Source: Syntrophotaleaceae bacterium (GTDB taxonomy: Bacteria > Desulfobacterota > Desulfuromonadia > Desulfuromonadales > Syntrophotaleaceae). Taken from it: a stretch of 64,000 nucleotides of DNA. The stretch is taken from contig JAWKQB010000001.1 of NCBI GenBank assembly GCA_041390365.1, forward strand, positions 1,488,001-1,552,000. The letters run 5' to 3'. The notes under the pieces are model-generated. The model was not told the DNA's origin. It saw only the letters and a program-made list of their open reading frames with translations, and made no database searches. Both the position numbers and the translations under genes were made by a program. This document shows positions 33,541 to 42,960 of the stretch, one piece after another; within the stretch, counting starts at the first letter, position 1, and the number at the start of each line of letters is the position of its first letter.

Positions 33541-35937
33541 TTATTTCTTAACCTCTTTATCAACTTCTGCAGCGGCGATCTGCTGCTTGACCTGAAGAAA
33601 GCTGTCGGGACTGACGGAAATGGAATCGATCCCCTGGTGCACCAGGAATTGAGCGAATTCCGGATGGTCGCTGGGCGCCTGACCGCAGATGCCGGTCTTG
33701 ACCCCATGGCGGCGTGCCTTGGCCAGCAAATCGGCAATGGCGATCTTCACCGCTTCGTCCCGCTCGTCAAACAGATTCTTCAGTCGATCGCTGTCCCGAT
33801 CGACGCCGAGGACCAGCTGGGTCAGGTCGTTGGAACCGATGGAAAACCCGTCGAAGCGTTCGGCGAACCGGTCGGCGAGAAAAACGTTGGCCGGGATTTC
33901 CGCCATCACATAGATCGCCAGCCCCTGCCGTCCCCGGACCAGTCCGTGGTCGGCCAGAACCTGCAGGACGCGATCCGCCTCATCCAGAGAGCGGCAGAAA
34001 GGAATCATGACGACCACATTATTCATGCCGATCTCCTCGCGGGCCTTGCGGATCGCCCGACACTCCAGGGCGAAACCCTCTCTGTAGTCGGCGTCGTAAT
34101 ACCGTGACGCTCCCCGCCAGCCGAGCATCGGGTTCTCCTCCTTCGGCTCGAAGGGGGCGCCCCCGATCAGCTGAGCATACTCATTGGTCTTGAAATCGCT
34201 CATTCGCACGATCACCGGGCGTGGATGATGCACCGCGGCAATCCGGGAGATGCCCCGGGCCAGGGTGTCCACGAAATACTGACTCTTGTCCTCATAGGAA
34301 CGGGTCAACTCCTCGATCCGTTGTTTCGCCGCCTGATCCTCCAGCTGGTCGAACCGGACCAGGGCCATGGGGTGAATCTGTATCAGGTTGCCGATGATGA
34401 ACTCCATGCGGGCGAGCCCCACTCCATCCGCAGGCAGACGCCACCAGCGGTAGGCGGCCGAGGGATTGGCCAAATTGATCATGACCTGGACCCGGGTCTC
34501 GGGAACGGCATCGAGCGCCATGTCGCGCTCCTCGAATTCCAGTTCCCCCTCGTACACCACCCCCTCGTCCCCTTCGGCGCAGGAGACGGTGACCCCCTGA
34601 CCGTCCTTCAGCACCTCCGACGCATTTCCCGTTCCCACCAGGGCCGTCAATCCCATCTCCCGGCTGACGATGGCGGCATGGCTGGTGCGCCCACCGTGAT
34701 CGGTGACGATGGCCGAGGCCTTCTTCATGATGGGCACCCAATCCGGATCGGTCATGCCGGTGACCAGCACGGCCCCTTCTTCGAAACGATCGATCTCATC
34801 CGGGCTTTTGAGCCGCAGCACCTTGCCGGCGGCAATGGCATCGCCGATGGCCAGACCGGAGACCAGTTTCTTCCCTTTCTCCTTCAGCCGGTAGGATTTG
34901 AGAACGCCGGCTTCCTTGAGGGCCTGAACGGTTTCGGGACGGGCCTGCACGATGAAAAGCTCCCCGCTTTTACCGTCCTTGGCCCACTCCATGTCCATCG
35001 GCCGACCGTAATGCTCTTCAATGGCCACCGCCCAGCGGGCCAACTGGAGAATCTCGTCCTCTTCAAGCACGAAGCGGGCGCGCTCCTCGGCGCTGGTGTC
35101 CACCAGTTCGGTCTTCGCGTCCCCCTCGCCGTACACCATCTTGCGCTCCTTGGCCCCCAGGCTCTTTTCCACAATCGGGCACAGTTCTGGGGATTTCAGA
35201 AAGGGTTTGAAGACGTGGTATTCGTCCGGCTCGACCATGCCCTGAACGATGGTCTCCCCCAGGCCCCAAGCGGCGTTGATCAGCGCGATGCGGGGAAATC
35301 CGGTTTCCGTGTCGAGGGAGAACATGACCCCCGAGCCGGCGAGGTCGGACCGCACCATCTGCTGGACCCCGGCCGACAGGGCCACTTTCATGTGGTCGAA
35401 TCCGTTGTTTTCCCGATAGGCGATGGCCCGGTTGGTGAAGAGAGAGGCGAAGCAGCGCTTGACGGCGTCCAGCAGGTCCTCCTCGCCCCGGATATTGAGA
35501 AAGGTTTCGAGCTGTCCGGCGAAACTCGCCTCGGGCAGGTCCTCGGCGGTGGCGCTGCTGCGCACGGCGACGGACGGCTGGTCCTGGTCCAGACGGGACC
35601 CTAATTTTCGGTAGGCCTCCCGAATCGCCTCGGCCAGGGGCGCCGGCATTTTGCCGTCCAGGATCAGGTGCCTGACCTTCTCGCCGACCTGATCCAGGTT
35701 GCTCTGATCGTCCTTGAGGCCGACCAGTGCCTCGGCAAGCCTGTCCCGCAGATCATTCTCATCCAGGAAACTCCAGTAGGCGGCCGCCGAGGTGGCAAAT
35801 CCCGTCGGCACCCGTACGCCGGCCGTTTTCAGGCGGCGGATCATCTCACCAAGGGAGGCATTTTTCCCGCCGACTTTCCCGGTATCGTCGTTGCCAAGAT
35901 CGGCCAGCCAATAAAGCATGTCGGGTTCACTGCTCAT
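33541..35937 (-). CDS. ppsA: Phosphoenolpyruvate synthase
   Basis: 798 residues, the normal length. The ATP-binding domain begins GKVGGKNASLGEMIRRL and contains AVRSSATAEDLPEASFAGQ. The swivelling domain has the phosphohistidine in GGRTSHAAIVSRE, and the C-terminal PEP barrel has GEIPANVFLADRF-type and SIGSNDLTQL motifs, with the catalytic Cys in TGICGQAPS. It converts pyruvate plus ATP to PEP plus AMP plus phosphate, feeding gluconeogenesis. ATG 35937 has AAGGAG eight bases upstream, 29 bases after the GH65 stop. It is the complete counterpart of the truncated dikinase-like protein at 20452. Confidence 0.96.
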   Translation of the reverse strand: MSSEPDMLYWLADLGNDDTGKVGGKNASLGEMIRRLKTAGVRVPTGFATSAAAYWSFLDENDLRDRLAEALVGLKDDQSNLDQVGEKVRHLILDGKMPAPLAEAIREAYRKLGSRLDQDQPSVAVRSSATAEDLPEASFAGQLETFLNIRGEEDLLDAVKRCFASLFTNRAIAYRENNGFDHMKVALSAGVQQMVRSDLAGSGVMFSLDTETGFPRIALINAAWGLGETIVQGMVEPDEYHVFKPFLKSPELCPIVEKSLGAKERKMVYGEGDAKTELVDTSAEERARFVLEEDEILQLARWAVAIEEHYGRPMDMEWAKDGKSGELFIVQARPETVQALKEAGVLKSYRLKEKGKKLVSGLAIGDAIAAGKVLRLKSPDEIDRFEEGAVLVTGMTDPDWVPIMKKASAIVTDHGGRTSHAAIVSREMGLTALVGTGNASEVLKDGQGVTVSCAEGDEGVVYEGELEFEERDMALDAVPETRVQVMINLANPSAAYRWWRLPADGVGLARMEFIIGNLIQIHPMALVRFDQLEDQAAKQRIEELTRSYEDKSQYFVDTLARGISRIAAVHHPRPVIVRMSDFKTNEYAQLIGGAPFEPKEENPMLGWRGASRYYDADYREGFALECRAIRKAREEIGMNNVVVMIPFCRSLDEADRVLQVLADHGLVRGRQGLAIYVMAEIPANVFLADRFAERFDGFSIGSNDLTQLVLGVDRDSDRLKNLFDERDEAVKIAIADLLAKARRHGVKTGICGQAPSDHPEFAQFLVHQGIDSISVSPDSFLQVKQQIAAAEVDKEVKK

Positions 35938-35966
35938 TGATCGAACTCCTTATGCAAGCGTCCATT

Positions 35967-38456
35967 TCACTGTCTCTGATCATTCCCGGGTCCTTGTTTC
36001 ACAGAATTTTGATCGTCCTCGCCCCACTCCGGCTCTTCCGTCGGGACAAGGTGGAATTCGAAGGAGGACCCCGGGCTCACTTCCCGAAACTGCCCCCGGT
36101 AGGCAATGGTAATTGGAAAGGCTGCCAGTTGAGTTCGACTGCTGACCCTGAGAATATCCTGATCGATGTACAGTTCCAGTTCCTGATGACGGTATCGGAT
36201 GCGGGCCGACAGGCAGTTCAAGGACTTGGGAAGCCGCGGATTGAAGTGAAGAGTGCCTCCCTTGGTCTCGATGCCGGTGTAGCAGCGCTGGATGAGATCG
36301 ACGGTGCCGGCCATGGCGCCCAGGTGAATCCCTTCGGCTGTCGTGCCCCCCTGGATGTCGGCGATATCGCTGTCGATGGCGCCCTGGAAAAGCTTCCAGG
36401 ACCCCCGGCGATTGGCCCGGGCCAGAACCCAGGAATGGACCACCCAGCTCAGAGTGGACCCGTGGGAGGTTCGCTGCAGGTAGTAGTCGATATTTTTGGG
36501 AATGGTTTCCCTCTTGAACCGGTACCCGAGCTGCTCGAAAAGCTGCTGCAGTTCGCTGGCGGAGAAAAGATAGAACAGCATGAGAACATCGGCCTGCTTC
36601 GATGCCTTGTAGCGGTTGGGGGTATCCCCCTCCTTTTCCAGAATCCGGTCGAGACGCTGGATATCTCCGTATTTCCGACGATATCCATCCCAGTCGAATT
36701 CCTCGAGCTTTTCGTATCCTTCGAACTGACTGATAATGTCCTCGTCATGAAAGGGGACGAAGAGGCGACGGCCGATGGTCCCCCATGCGGCGATCTCCTC
36801 CCGCTCCACTCCCAGTTTCTCCCGCAGGGCAAAAGCCCGGTCCGGCGGCAGGATGGCCAGGGCATCGGCCGCCCGGTTGAGGACCCAGGCCGCCAGGATG
36901 TTGGTATAGGCATTGTTGTCGAGGCCGCCTTCCCTGGCGGGATCGGCTTCCGGATAAGCCGTATGGAATTCGTCCGGGCCCATGACTCCCCGGATGTCAT
37001 AGCGGTCGCGCTCGCTGTTCCAGGTGGCGATACTGGCCCAGAACCGGGCGATCTCCACCAGCAGCTCGGCCCCATAGCTGTAGAGAAATTCTCGATCGTT
37101 GGTGACCTGATAATACTGCCAGATATTGTAGGCCACGGCCGAAGCGATGTGCCTCTGACGGTGGCTGTTGTCCGGAACCCAGCGTCCCGACGCCGGATTC
37201 AGATGGATCACCTGACTCTCCTCCCGGCCGCTGCTGCCGCTCTGCCAGGGAAACATGGCTCCGCGGTAACCCGCCTCCCGTGCCAGTCGGCGGGCTTCCG
37301 GAAGTCGGCGATAGCGGTAGAGGAGAAGCGCGCGTGTGAGAACGGGGCGGCGCAGATTGAGGAAGGGGAAGATAAACAGTTCGTCCCACATGATGTGAGC
37401 CCGATAGGCCTCGCCATGCCATCCTCGGGGCGGCACCCCGACGTCACGGTCTATGGAATGAAAGGACACCGTCTGCAGGAGATGGAAAACATGGAGACGC
37501 AGCTTGAGCTGGTCATCGTCCGAATCCACCACTTCCAGACGAAGATCGAAGTCCTCCCAGAGATGTCGCCAGACCATGGAATGACAATCGGCCAGAAACT
37601 GAAAGGACTCCGTCTCGGCGATCTTGGTCCGCGCAGCAATCCCCGGTTCCGAAATGGCATTGTCTTTTGAAGAGTAGAGCGCGGCGATCTTTTCCACCCT
37701 CAGTTCATGGCCTGCCACCACGTCCATCTGCAGGTCCTGGTAGACATAATCGGTCAGACTGCCGGTCTGCCGCTTCGGATCGACCTCCCGGTCGCCTTGA
37801 TAAACGCGGGTGCGGACGGCCTCGGTTATTTCCATCAGCGATTGGACGGTCCGGCTCGTCAGCCAGATAACATCCTTTTCGGAATGGCCGGTACCAATCG
37901 TTTCCAGATGCCTGCTGTGGAGCTCCTGATAGCGCTTTACGCCGTGATTGATCACCGTGCCGTCAATGGCGGATCGAATCAGAAGAGAGCCCGACCAGTT
38001 CTCCGGCAGGATGTTCACTTCAAGGCCGGCCAGGTGCTGATCGGCCATGCTCACGAACCGCCGCTCCTGCCAGCGCGTCACCCGTCCCTCGTCATCGCGA
38101 AACCGGAATGAGCGCATCAAAAGACCTCGGGCCAGGTCCAGCTCCTGACGGTAGTCGAGGATGTCCACACGATCGGGACCCAGCCAATCGCCATCCTCGA
38201 TTTTTAATAACAAAACCAGCCAGTTCGGCAGGTTTACCAGATCCTCGTTTTCAATTTTCCGGTCATGGAGGTCTGTGGTCAGGCGATTGTATCCGCCGGC
38301 CAGATAGGTGCCCGGATAGTGGACACCGTCAGCCATGGAATCGGGAGCGGCCCCCCGGCTGCAGAAATAGCCGTTGCCCAGGGTGCAAAGGGTTTCCCGC
38401 AGGCCCTCTTTGTCCGGCTCATACCCCTGGTAAGTCAGCAGCCATCCATTACTCAT
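35967..38456 (-). CDS. GH65 family disaccharide phosphorylase
   Basis: 829 residues with the GH65 layout: N-terminal beta-sandwich (MSNGWLLTYQGYEP, LGNGYFCSRG), a linker, the alpha/alpha barrel and a C-terminal sheet. The general-acid glutamate is in the GPDEFH motif (DIRGVMGPDEFH). The phosphate-binding region near QASKQADVLML-type sequence is present as RYKASKQADVLMLFYL. Family enzymes phosphorolyse trehalose, maltose, kojibiose or nigerose to beta-glucose-1-phosphate and glucose; substrate choice cannot be read. ATG 38456 overlaps the stop of the HAD gene (ATGAGTAA), which strongly suggests coupling with a beta-phosphoglucomutase. Confidence 0.93.
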   Translation of the reverse strand: MSNGWLLTYQGYEPDKEGLRETLCTLGNGYFCSRGAAPDSMADGVHYPGTYLAGGYNRLTTDLHDRKIENEDLVNLPNWLVLLLKIEDGDWLGPDRVDILDYRQELDLARGLLMRSFRFRDDEGRVTRWQERRFVSMADQHLAGLEVNILPENWSGSLLIRSAIDGTVINHGVKRYQELHSRHLETIGTGHSEKDVIWLTSRTVQSLMEITEAVRTRVYQGDREVDPKRQTGSLTDYVYQDLQMDVVAGHELRVEKIAALYSSKDNAISEPGIAARTKIAETESFQFLADCHSMVWRHLWEDFDLRLEVVDSDDDQLKLRLHVFHLLQTVSFHSIDRDVGVPPRGWHGEAYRAHIMWDELFIFPFLNLRRPVLTRALLLYRYRRLPEARRLAREAGYRGAMFPWQSGSSGREESQVIHLNPASGRWVPDNSHRQRHIASAVAYNIWQYYQVTNDREFLYSYGAELLVEIARFWASIATWNSERDRYDIRGVMGPDEFHTAYPEADPAREGGLDNNAYTNILAAWVLNRAADALAILPPDRAFALREKLGVEREEIAAWGTIGRRLFVPFHDEDIISQFEGYEKLEEFDWDGYRRKYGDIQRLDRILEKEGDTPNRYKASKQADVLMLFYLFSASELQQLFEQLGYRFKRETIPKNIDYYLQRTSHGSTLSWVVHSWVLARANRRGSWKLFQGAIDSDIADIQGGTTAEGIHLGAMAGTVDLIQRCYTGIETKGGTLHFNPRLPKSLNCLSARIRYRHQELELYIDQDILRVSSRTQLAAFPITIAYRGQFREVSPGSSFEFHLVPTEEPEWGEDDQNSVKQGPGNDQRQ

Positions 38457-39258
38457 CGAAGTCCCTTTTTTCTTTTTCAAGAAGTTCACAGAGGTCTTCG
38501 ACCACGACATCGGCACCCTGGGACCGCAAAGAGTCCTGACGGTCGCCGTCGCCCGATCGGTCGACGCCGATCACCCGATGGAATTTTCCCCGTGCTCCGG
38601 CCTTGACCCCCGAAAGGGCGTCCTCCACAACGGCCACCCTCTCCCCGGATACGGCGAGAAGCTCCGCCGCACGATAAAATATGGCCGGATCGGGCTTCCC
38701 GGGGAGGTCCAGTCGCGCCATCTCCGTTCCATCCACCCGGACATCGAAAAGGTCCGTTAGACCGGCATTTTCGAGAACAGCCCGACAATTTCGACTCGAA
38801 GAAATGATTGCGGTTTTGATACCGTCGGCGCGCAAAGATTGGATGAAAGGGACCGCGTCCGGAAAAACCGGCACCATATTTTGCTTCAGCCAAGCTTGAA
38901 AGAAAGTATTTTTGCGATTTCCCAGGCCGCATATCGTCTCCGCGCCGGGATCATCGTCCGGCGTCCCCCAGGGCAGCTCGATGCCGCGGGAGGCGAGAAA
39001 ATCCTCAACGCCGTCATAGCGGGGCTTGCCATCGAGGTGCTTCAAATAGTCCTTCTCCTGAAAAGGCGAAAAGCCTTCATCGCCGCGCTCGACCCGCTCC
39101 TCCCGATAGTCATCGAACAGGCGCTTCCAGGCCGCGCTATGAGCGACGGCGGTATCGGTGACGACACCGTCCATATCGAAAATGAAGGCATCGACAGCAT
39201 CTTTCCAACCTTCCGGTTTTCGAAGTCTGCCCGGCGCAGGTCTTTGTTTCTTGTCCAT
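38449..39258 (-). CDS. HAD hydrolase, beta-phosphoglucomutase-like
   Basis: 269 residues. HAD motif I is FIFDMDGVVTDT with the nucleophile D28 and acid/base D30, motif II is IISSSRN, motif III lies at LPGKPDP and motif IV at VAVVEDALSGVKAG. The cap has a beta-phosphoglucomutase-like pattern (KDYLKHLDGKPRYDGVEDFL). It is fused in no way but translationally linked to the GH65 phosphorylase. The pair would convert beta-glucose-1-phosphate from disaccharide phosphorolysis to glucose-6-phosphate. Tandem GH65/beta-PGM genes are common in trehalose and maltose metabolism, supporting this reading, though a phosphatase role is possible. Confidence 0.9.
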   Translation of the reverse strand: MDKKQRPAPGRLRKPEGWKDAVDAFIFDMDGVVTDTAVAHSAAWKRLFDDYREERVERGDEGFSPFQEKDYLKHLDGKPRYDGVEDFLASRGIELPWGTPDDDPGAETICGLGNRKNTFFQAWLKQNMVPVFPDAVPFIQSLRADGIKTAIISSSRNCRAVLENAGLTDLFDVRVDGTEMARLDLPGKPDPAIFYRAAELLAVSGERVAVVEDALSGVKAGARGKFHRVIGVDRSGDGDRQDSLRSQGADVVVEDLCELLEKEKRDFDE

Positions 39259-39332
39259 CAGACGATACTCCTGGCATCTTATTCTAAAAGCCTAACAATC
39301 CCGCTGACGGTTACAAGCCTGTTAATAAGACT

Positions 39333-41993
39333 TTACAATTGGCGCAGTTTGGCCGCCTGCCCGACCACCAGGGGAAACAGGCTTCCCCCCAGGATCAGCA
39401 TCCACATCTGAACGGTGGGCGGCTGCAGACCGAGAATTGTGGAGAGCGCGGGAATGTAGATTGCCATCAGCAACAGGCTGATTCCCAGGGCCAGAGCTGC
39501 CCAGATGTAACCGTTGCCGGTCACTTCGTTTACAAAAAAGGCGGCGCGGGAAGCGCGCATGTTGAAAACGTGCCACAGACGGGCCAGAACCAGGGCGGAG
39601 AAAGACACCGTAACGGCTTTTTCCGACGGCATGTCATAGAAGTAGAGAGCCAGGGCAAACACGCCGACCACCGCTGCCGTAAAAACCAGGGCGTACCCCC
39701 CGATGCCGATCCAGTGGGACCGGGTCAGCAGGGATTCCCGAGGATCCCGCGGCGGGCGATCCATGACGCCCGGGGGGGCGCCGCCCAGTCCCAGTGCCAG
39801 GGCGGGGAAAACATCGCCGATGATATTGATGTAGAGGATCTGCAGAGGCAGCAGGGGCAGCGGCATTCCGATCAGGATGGCCACCGTGATGATCAGGACT
39901 TCGCTGACGTTGCCGGAGATGAGATAGTAGATGAACTTGCGAATATTGTCGAAAATGACCCGGCCATAGCGGACCGCGGCAACAATGCTGCCGAACCGGT
40001 CGTCCTTGAGCACCATGTCCGCCGCCTCCCTGGCCACCTGGGTCCCCCGCTGCCCCATGGCCACGCCGATGTCCGCCTTCCTCAGCGCGGGCGCGTCGTT
40101 CACCCCGTCTCCGGTCATGGCCACGACCTCTCCGTTTTTCTGATGCAGATCGATGAGGGTCAGCTTTTGGGCGGGGGACAGGCGGGCGAAGATCGAAGCC
40201 CGGAGGATCTTTTTCTTCTCCTCCTCCGACAGATCCTCCGTCCTTTTCAATATCGCTCCCCGCAGGGCCTTTTCTTCGTCCACCTCCATCCCCAGGGCCT
40301 TTGCGATCCCCCTGGCCGTGGCCGGCTGGTCCCCCGTGACCATGACAACACGGATGCCTGCAGCACGGCACTCCTCCAGGGTGGATTTCACATCTTGTCT
40401 CGGTGGGTCCAGAAGCCCTGCAAGACCATACAGGATGAGATCCTCATAGGGATCGGCGTCGGCCTCCGCCACCGTTTTTCCGGCAAGAGCCAGAAGCCGA
40501 AGACCCTCTTCGGCCAACCGGGTATTGCGGTCGAGCCACTCCCGTCGCCCCTGCTCATTCAGCTCCTTCTCTCCGTCTTCGGTCAAAACCCGTGTCGCGA
40601 CCTTCAGGACCTCTTCGGGAGCGCCTTTTACAGCCACCAGAACGCCCTCTTCCGCTTGGTGAAAGGTGGCCATCATTTTGGTTTCGGTGCTGAAGGCCTC
40701 TTCCCGAATTTCCGGCATCCTGTCCAGCAGTTCTTTGCGGTTCACCCCCCCGGCCAGGCCGGCGCGCAGAAGGGCGGTTTCCATGGGATCTCCTGAAGCC
40801 TTTTCCTCCTCCAATTCGGCATTGGTGCAGAGAACGCCCGCTTCCAGCGCCTTTTTCAAGGTTTTTTTTGCAGACAGTTCGATCTCCTGCCCATCCATCC
40901 GCAAAGCGTCCTGATCGACCTGCACCTCCCCACCGTTCAGGGCGATCAGGCTGACCGTCATTCGGTTCTCCGTCAGGGTCCCGGTTTTGTCGCTGCAGAT
41001 GACGGTGGTGGCGCCCAGGGTGTCGACGGCTGAGAGGCGATTGATGAGGGCGTTGCGTTCAGCCATCCGCCACATTCCCCGGGCCAGCGCCATGGTGGCG
41101 ACAATCGGCATCCCCTCGGGCACGGCGGCCACGGCCATGGCAATGGCGGTCTCCAGCACCAGCACCCAATCCTTTCCGCCGATGACACCGGCCGCGGCGA
41201 CAATCACACCCATGAGGACGGTGAGGAGAACCAGCCGGCGCCCGAGTCGTGCCAAGCGTTTCTCCAGGGGGGTCCCTTCCTGTTCGGCTTCATCCGTCAG
41301 TGAAGCGACCTGTCCAATCTCGGTTTCCATCCCTGTCGCGATGACCACGCCCCGTCCAGAGCCGGTTGTCAGCGCGGTCCCCTTGAACAGCATGCAGGTC
41401 CGGTCGGCCAGATCGGTCTCCTCCTCCACGGCTTGATCGCCCTTTCTCACTGGAACCGATTCGCCCGTCAATGCCGATTCGTCGACCTGCAGATGATCCG
41501 CTTCTATAATTCTCAGGTCGGCCGGGATGATATCCCCGCCCTCGACCAGCACCAGATCCCCCGGCACCAGTTCCCGCGCCGGCACCTCCCGTTCCTGCCC
41601 CTCTCGCAGGACCCGCGCCTGGACTTCCCCCAGCTGCTGCAGGGCCTCCATGGAGCGCCGGGCCTTGAGTTCGGTAAAAAATCCGATAAAGCCGTTGATG
41701 ACCAGGACGATGCCGATGGCGAATCCCTCCAGCCCCTTGCCGAAAAGGAAGGCGACAAGAGAGGCGACAGCCAGTATGACGATGACCAGACTCTTGAACT
41801 GATTAACGAAAATGCGCCAGACGCTCGCCTTTTCTTTCTCCCGCAGGCGGTTGTCACCGAAGGCTTCCCTCCGCTTCGCGACCTCCTGTTGCGAAAGTCC
41901 CTGATCCGGCGAAACGTTGAGGCGATCAGCGGTTTCCCTGGATGACAGGGTCCAGGGTTTCTGCGGAAGAGAAATATTCCTGTTCTGGATCAT
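39333..41993 (-). CDS. P-type cation-transporting ATPase (Ca2+-ATPase/PacL-like)
   Basis: 886 residues. The phosphorylation site is the Asp in CSDKTGTLTENR. The dephosphorylation motif is seen as AGDLVLVEGGDIIPADLRI-type sequence in the actuator (TGES in LTGESVPV), and the hinge as MTGDGVNDAPALRKADIGVAMG. Ten hydrophobic helices are predicted, with PEGMP in helix 4, typical of type IIA/IIB Ca2+ pumps. Start ATG 41993 has GGAGG 12 bases upstream. An ATG at 42050 would overlap the ZIP stop (ATGA) and is an alternative. It lies directly after the ZIP transporter gene and 74 bases before the HAD gene, consistent with a single operon. Confidence 0.92.
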   Translation of the reverse strand: MIQNRNISLPQKPWTLSSRETADRLNVSPDQGLSQQEVAKRREAFGDNRLREKEKASVWRIFVNQFKSLVIVILAVASLVAFLFGKGLEGFAIGIVLVINGFIGFFTELKARRSMEALQQLGEVQARVLREGQEREVPARELVPGDLVLVEGGDIIPADLRIIEADHLQVDESALTGESVPVRKGDQAVEEETDLADRTCMLFKGTALTTGSGRGVVIATGMETEIGQVASLTDEAEQEGTPLEKRLARLGRRLVLLTVLMGVIVAAAGVIGGKDWVLVLETAIAMAVAAVPEGMPIVATMALARGMWRMAERNALINRLSAVDTLGATTVICSDKTGTLTENRMTVSLIALNGGEVQVDQDALRMDGQEIELSAKKTLKKALEAGVLCTNAELEEEKASGDPMETALLRAGLAGGVNRKELLDRMPEIREEAFSTETKMMATFHQAEEGVLVAVKGAPEEVLKVATRVLTEDGEKELNEQGRREWLDRNTRLAEEGLRLLALAGKTVAEADADPYEDLILYGLAGLLDPPRQDVKSTLEECRAAGIRVVMVTGDQPATARGIAKALGMEVDEEKALRGAILKRTEDLSEEEKKKILRASIFARLSPAQKLTLIDLHQKNGEVVAMTGDGVNDAPALRKADIGVAMGQRGTQVAREAADMVLKDDRFGSIVAAVRYGRVIFDNIRKFIYYLISGNVSEVLIITVAILIGMPLPLLPLQILYINIIGDVFPALALGLGGAPPGVMDRPPRDPRESLLTRSHWIGIGGYALVFTAAVVGVFALALYFYDMPSEKAVTVSFSALVLARLWHVFNMRASRAAFFVNEVTGNGYIWAALALGISLLLMAIYIPALSTILGLQPPTVQMWMLILGGSLFPLVVGQAAKLRQL

Positions 41994-42046
41994 GGGTTGG
42001 ATGTCCCTCCGGGTGTTTTTCGACCGCAGCCGCCTGGCTGCCGATC

Positions 42047-42775
42047 TCATTTGGCCAGGACGATGATGACGGCCACAACAACGCCGCTGCCGACGGCCAG
42101 CAAGGTATATTTCGGCTCCTCTTTTTCCGACTTGGGCAACAGGTGGGTGGCGCCGACATAGACAAGGGCGCCGGCGGCCAGAGACAGCAGGGCCCCGAGC
42201 AAAGATTTATCGATCCGGCTGACAAAGGGGTAGGACACCAGCACGCCCAACGGGGTCGATGCCGAGGCGGCGAGCAAGGCAAGAAGCATGGATTTTTGTT
42301 TCGAGAATCCCCCCTTGATCAGCAGCAGATAGGTGAGGATTCCCTCGGGGAATTCATGCAGCACCATGCCGGTTGCGGCCAATGCCCCCGTAAACAGGCT
42401 GACGCTGAAGGTGATGGAGTAGACGACACCGTCAAGAAAGGAATGAAAGCCGATACCGATCATGGGGATCAGGCCGATGCCGCAATCGGGATCCTCTTCT
42501 CCGGCACAGACAAATACATGGATAAAACGGTTCAACAGGTAGAGAAGCAGGAATCCGGTCAGCAGATAAACCGGCCCTCCGGCGTTCAGTTCGAAGGCCT
42601 CCGGAATGATATGCAGGAAGGAGACGGAGATCAGGACTCCGGCCGCAAAGCAGATAATGTAGATGCTGTATCGTCGACCCCACTCCTCAAAGTGACGCAC
42701 GGTCCAGATCCCCAGCGCGGTCACCGTTGCCGCGGCGATGCTGGCTCCCATTGCCGTCCAGAAGGTTTTGTCCAT
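42047..42775 (-). CDS. ZIP-family divalent metal transporter
   Basis: 242 residues with eight predicted membrane helices. The metal-path histidines are present: HIIPEAFEL (helix 2), FHSFLDGVVYSI (helix 4) and VLHEFPEGILTYL (helix 5), as in ZIP/ZupT proteins. A histidine/acidic cytoplasmic loop lies around 80-95 (HVFVCAGEEDPDCG). It imports Zn2+, Fe2+ or Mn2+. The ATG at 42775 has GGAGCCGGC upstream. Its stop codon overlaps a possible start of the P-type ATPase. It is the first gene of the long minus-strand run, since a strong terminator separates it from the antiporter gene. Confidence 0.92.
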   Translation of the reverse strand: MDKTFWTAMGASIAAATVTALGIWTVRHFEEWGRRYSIYIICFAAGVLISVSFLHIIPEAFELNAGGPVYLLTGFLLLYLLNRFIHVFVCAGEEDPDCGIGLIPMIGIGFHSFLDGVVYSITFSVSLFTGALAATGMVLHEFPEGILTYLLLIKGGFSKQKSMLLALLAASASTPLGVLVSYPFVSRIDKSLLGALLSLAAGALVYVGATHLLPKSEKEEPKYTLLAVGSGVVVAVIIVLAK

Positions 42776-42880
42776 GCCGGCTCCACTTTTTGCGCCCTGA
42801 GGCGCCTACGGAAATCTGTCTGGTCTTCTCCACCCTATCAAGTTTGTTTCCTTTTTCAATGACTCCCCAACCTCCATGCA

Positions 42881-42912
42881 AACAGGCCTGCCGCATGAGC
42901 GGCAGGCCTGTT
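42881..42912 (-). terminator. Terminator after the Na+/Ca2+ antiporter
   Basis: A perfect 14-base-pair stem: AACAGGCCTGCCGC (42881-42894), loop ATGA, GCGGCAGGCCTGTT (42899-42912). On the minus strand TTTGC follows. It lies 49 bases after the antiporter stop. The symmetrical stem could also stop plus-strand transcription. Confidence 0.75.
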
Positions 42913-42960
42913 TTGAACTCATTCAAAATTTTGATGGTCCGGCTTTGTCTTGGATTTCTA

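Noticed and set aside
34225..35604. 459-codon plus-strand frame over ppsA
   Set aside because: Antisense to a clearly conserved PEP synthase.
39339..40796. 485-codon plus-strand frame over the P-type ATPase
   Set aside because: Antisense to conserved ATPase motifs; translation is Gln/Gly-rich noise.
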